Shown: one piece after another, positions 62,897 through 64,000 of the stretch
Layout: every line of letters starts with the position of its first letter
Numbering within the stretch: the first letter of the stretch is position 1
DNA from: an uncultured Gammaproteobacteria bacterium
GTDB lineage: Bacteria; Pseudomonadota; Gammaproteobacteria; Steroidobacterales; XN24
Direction of reading: 5' to 3'
Length of the DNA: 64,000 nucleotides
NCBI GenBank assembly: GCA_937924335.1
Contig: CALDWW010000044.1
Location: 61,329 to 125,328, forward strand
The notes under the pieces: generated by a model
The model's database searches: none
The model's input: the letters and a program-made list of their open reading frames with translations, nothing else
What the model was told of the DNA's origin: nothing
Made by a program: the position numbers and the translations under genes

Positions 62897-64000
62897 CTAA
62901 GTTGAACCGCTTGGAGGCGCCGGGATCTCGCCCAGCTCTTCCATTTCGACCATCTTTGCGCGAGCGGCCTCACGCCGTTCCCGGAAGCGGGTCTTCCAGT
63001 CTTCGAACTGCGGGTTGCCGTCCAGTTCCGACAGGACGATGCCGTCGTCGGGCAGACGTCGGAATGAGTCCCAGGGGACGAACCCCTGGTCGTCCAGCAG
63101 CGACTCTTCCAGTGCATGCAGGGCCAGTGTTTCCTTGCCCTGCAGGACAAATGCTTCCGCGTCCATGTAATAGGACCCCTGCCCGGACATTCCTGCCCTG
63201 GGTAATGTGCTGGTGATCTCGATCACGGCCTGTGCCGGCTCATCCGGGATCTCCCTGGTCCGGGCGGCGACGACCGCCAGGAACAGCTGCTGCGTCGCGC
63301 GGGCAACCGGCCATGCCCGACCGCGCGCCTCGAACTGGTCAAGTGACTGGCCGAAACCGATGGCCGCGCTGTAGGCGCACCCGTAGTCAGCCTCCACGAT
63401 ACAGAGGCGCGCCTTGTTCTCGAGGTCGGGTCCCCCCATTTTCCCCCGGCCGCTGCTGATCGCCTGCAGCGCTTCCGTTGCGGCAGCCGTATCGCCCTGG
63501 GCGATGGCCAGATTGACTCGATAGAAGTTAACCGAGTCGGACGATCTGCCTGTCTCGGTAACAGCAGCCAGCCATCGGGTTGCCCGGTCGAGGTCACCCA
63601 CCGCTATCCACACCCGCACCATGGCGATGGCGCCGCGGATGCTGTCGTTTTGCAGCGCGATCAACTTCGCCGCCCAGCGGACCGCCTCATCAGGACGGCC
63701 GAGGGCGAAGAGATAAATGTCCGCCAGGTCGTCGTAGATCATCTGGTCCAGACCCGACATTCCGGTCAGGTCGGACTTCAGCAATTCGATTGCTTCCTCA
63801 TTCCGACCCAGGGTAGCCAGGGCAAGGACGGTCGGCCGGTTGAAGGGATTCTCCGGATCGAGTTCGCGGGCGATTCGCATGTGCTCGATGGTTACGAGCG
63901 GTTCCTGATTGGCTGCCACGGCGAGCCCCTGGTGGGCTTGCGCATCGTTTGGATTCAGGGCGATTGCCTTTCGGTATGCAGCGATCGCCTCGTCAGTGTT
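62897..64000 (-). CDS. TPR-repeat protein, C-terminal part (5' end outside the window)
   Basis: At least 367 residues; the frame continues past the window end, where it still encodes a TPR unit (DEAIAAYRKAIALNPNDAQAHQGLA). Further repeats follow (EHMRIARELDPENPFNRPTVLALATLGRNEEAIELL). The C-terminal half has less regular helical repeats. It could be the tail of a protein like the FlgO/TPR one at 60740-62392, but the N-terminal domain is not visible. It ends 37 bases after the convergent DUF4242 gene. Confidence 0.75.
   Translation of the reverse strand, partial: NTDEAIAAYRKAIALNPNDAQAHQGLAVAANQEPLVTIEHMRIARELDPENPFNRPTVLALATLGRNEEAIELLKSDLTGMSGLDQMIYDDLADIYLFALGRPDEAVRWAAKLIALQNDSIRGAIAMVRVWIAVGDLDRATRWLAAVTETGRSSDSVNFYRVNLAIAQGDTAAATEALQAISSGRGKMGGPDLENKARLCIVEADYGCAYSAAIGFGQSLDQFEARGRAWPVARATQQLFLAVVAARTREIPDEPAQAVIEITSTLPRAGMSGQGSYYMDAEAFVLQGKETLALHALEESLLDDQGFVPWDSFRRLPDDGIVLSELDGNPQFEDWKTRFRERREAARAKMVEMEELGEIPAPPSGST

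Overview
The window is a stretch of chromosome from a high-GC Gram-negative bacterium, almost certainly a gammaproteobacterium. The evidence is an outer-membrane stress module (rseA-rseB-rseC), LPS genes (lpxK, kdsB, msbA), the Lol lipoprotein machinery, an OprI-type alanine-zipper lipoprotein, and a gene order that from memory follows the Pseudomonas core chromosome (lepA-lepB-rnc-era-recO-pdxJ-acpS; nagZ-mtiP-csiV-mfd; lol-comEC-exbBD-lpxK-kdsB-rne-rluC-maf-yceD-rpmF-plsX). Genus cannot be read from the sequence. The two-TM/FlgO/TPR protein near the end belongs to a family that is common in marine and saline gammaproteobacteria of the Chromatiales/Woeseia/Wenzhouxiangella type, so that neighbourhood is a guess. 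No rRNA, tRNA, CRISPR, insertion sequence or prophage was seen.

Layout. (1) 1-8.5 kb: anti-sigma-E module, a glutaredoxin-like gene, lepA, lepB, a DUF4845 gene, rnc, era, recO, pdxJ and acpS, mostly joined by ATGA/GTGA/TTGA overlaps. (2) 8.5-15.1 kb: an AT-rich gap, a PolB-like exonuclease, rlmD, a CYTH protein, an L,D-transpeptidase-fold protein, nagZ, hpt, mtiP and a PAS(LOV-like)-GGDEF protein. These are again mostly overlapping and link peptidoglycan recycling with methylthioinosine and hypoxanthine salvage. (3) 15.1-19.9 kb, minus strand: csiV, mfd and a small BamE-like exported protein. (4) 19.9-31.6 kb: sfsA, lolC/lolE/lolD, comEC, exbB/exbD, msbA, lpxK, a Trm112-like gene and kdsB, an envelope-building block. 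(5) 31.6-44.5 kb: a tyrosine phosphatase, RNase E with a structured leader and a tandem-repeat tail, rluC, a HAD phosphatase, maf, the yceD-rpmF-plsX-fabH operon, a pyrophosphatase, a ParA/DUF1232 pair and the major lipoprotein. (6) 44.5-59.2 kb: two RND efflux systems around a set of single genes (DUF2721, DJ-1 family, parvulin, FAD oxidoreductase, LOG family). (7) 59.2-64 kb: a sulfotransferase-like protein, a FlgO/TPR membrane protein, a DUF4242 protein and a truncated TPR protein.

Regulatory signals that could be read directly include sigma70-type promoters for yceD, for the major lipoprotein, for the small BamE-like gene and for rne. There are also two clear intrinsic terminators (after the lipoprotein gene and after the first RND operon), a strong hairpin between mfd and its neighbour, and a perfect 13-bp hairpin between rpmF and plsX.

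Most of the window is conserved core genome. The parts that look least ordinary are the LOV-like/GGDEF protein with both signature sites lost, the hpt-mtiP coupling, the L,D-transpeptidase without an export signal translationally coupled to nagZ, the RNase E repeat array and leader, and the near-leaderless yceD promoter. I did not find a clearly new multi-gene system.
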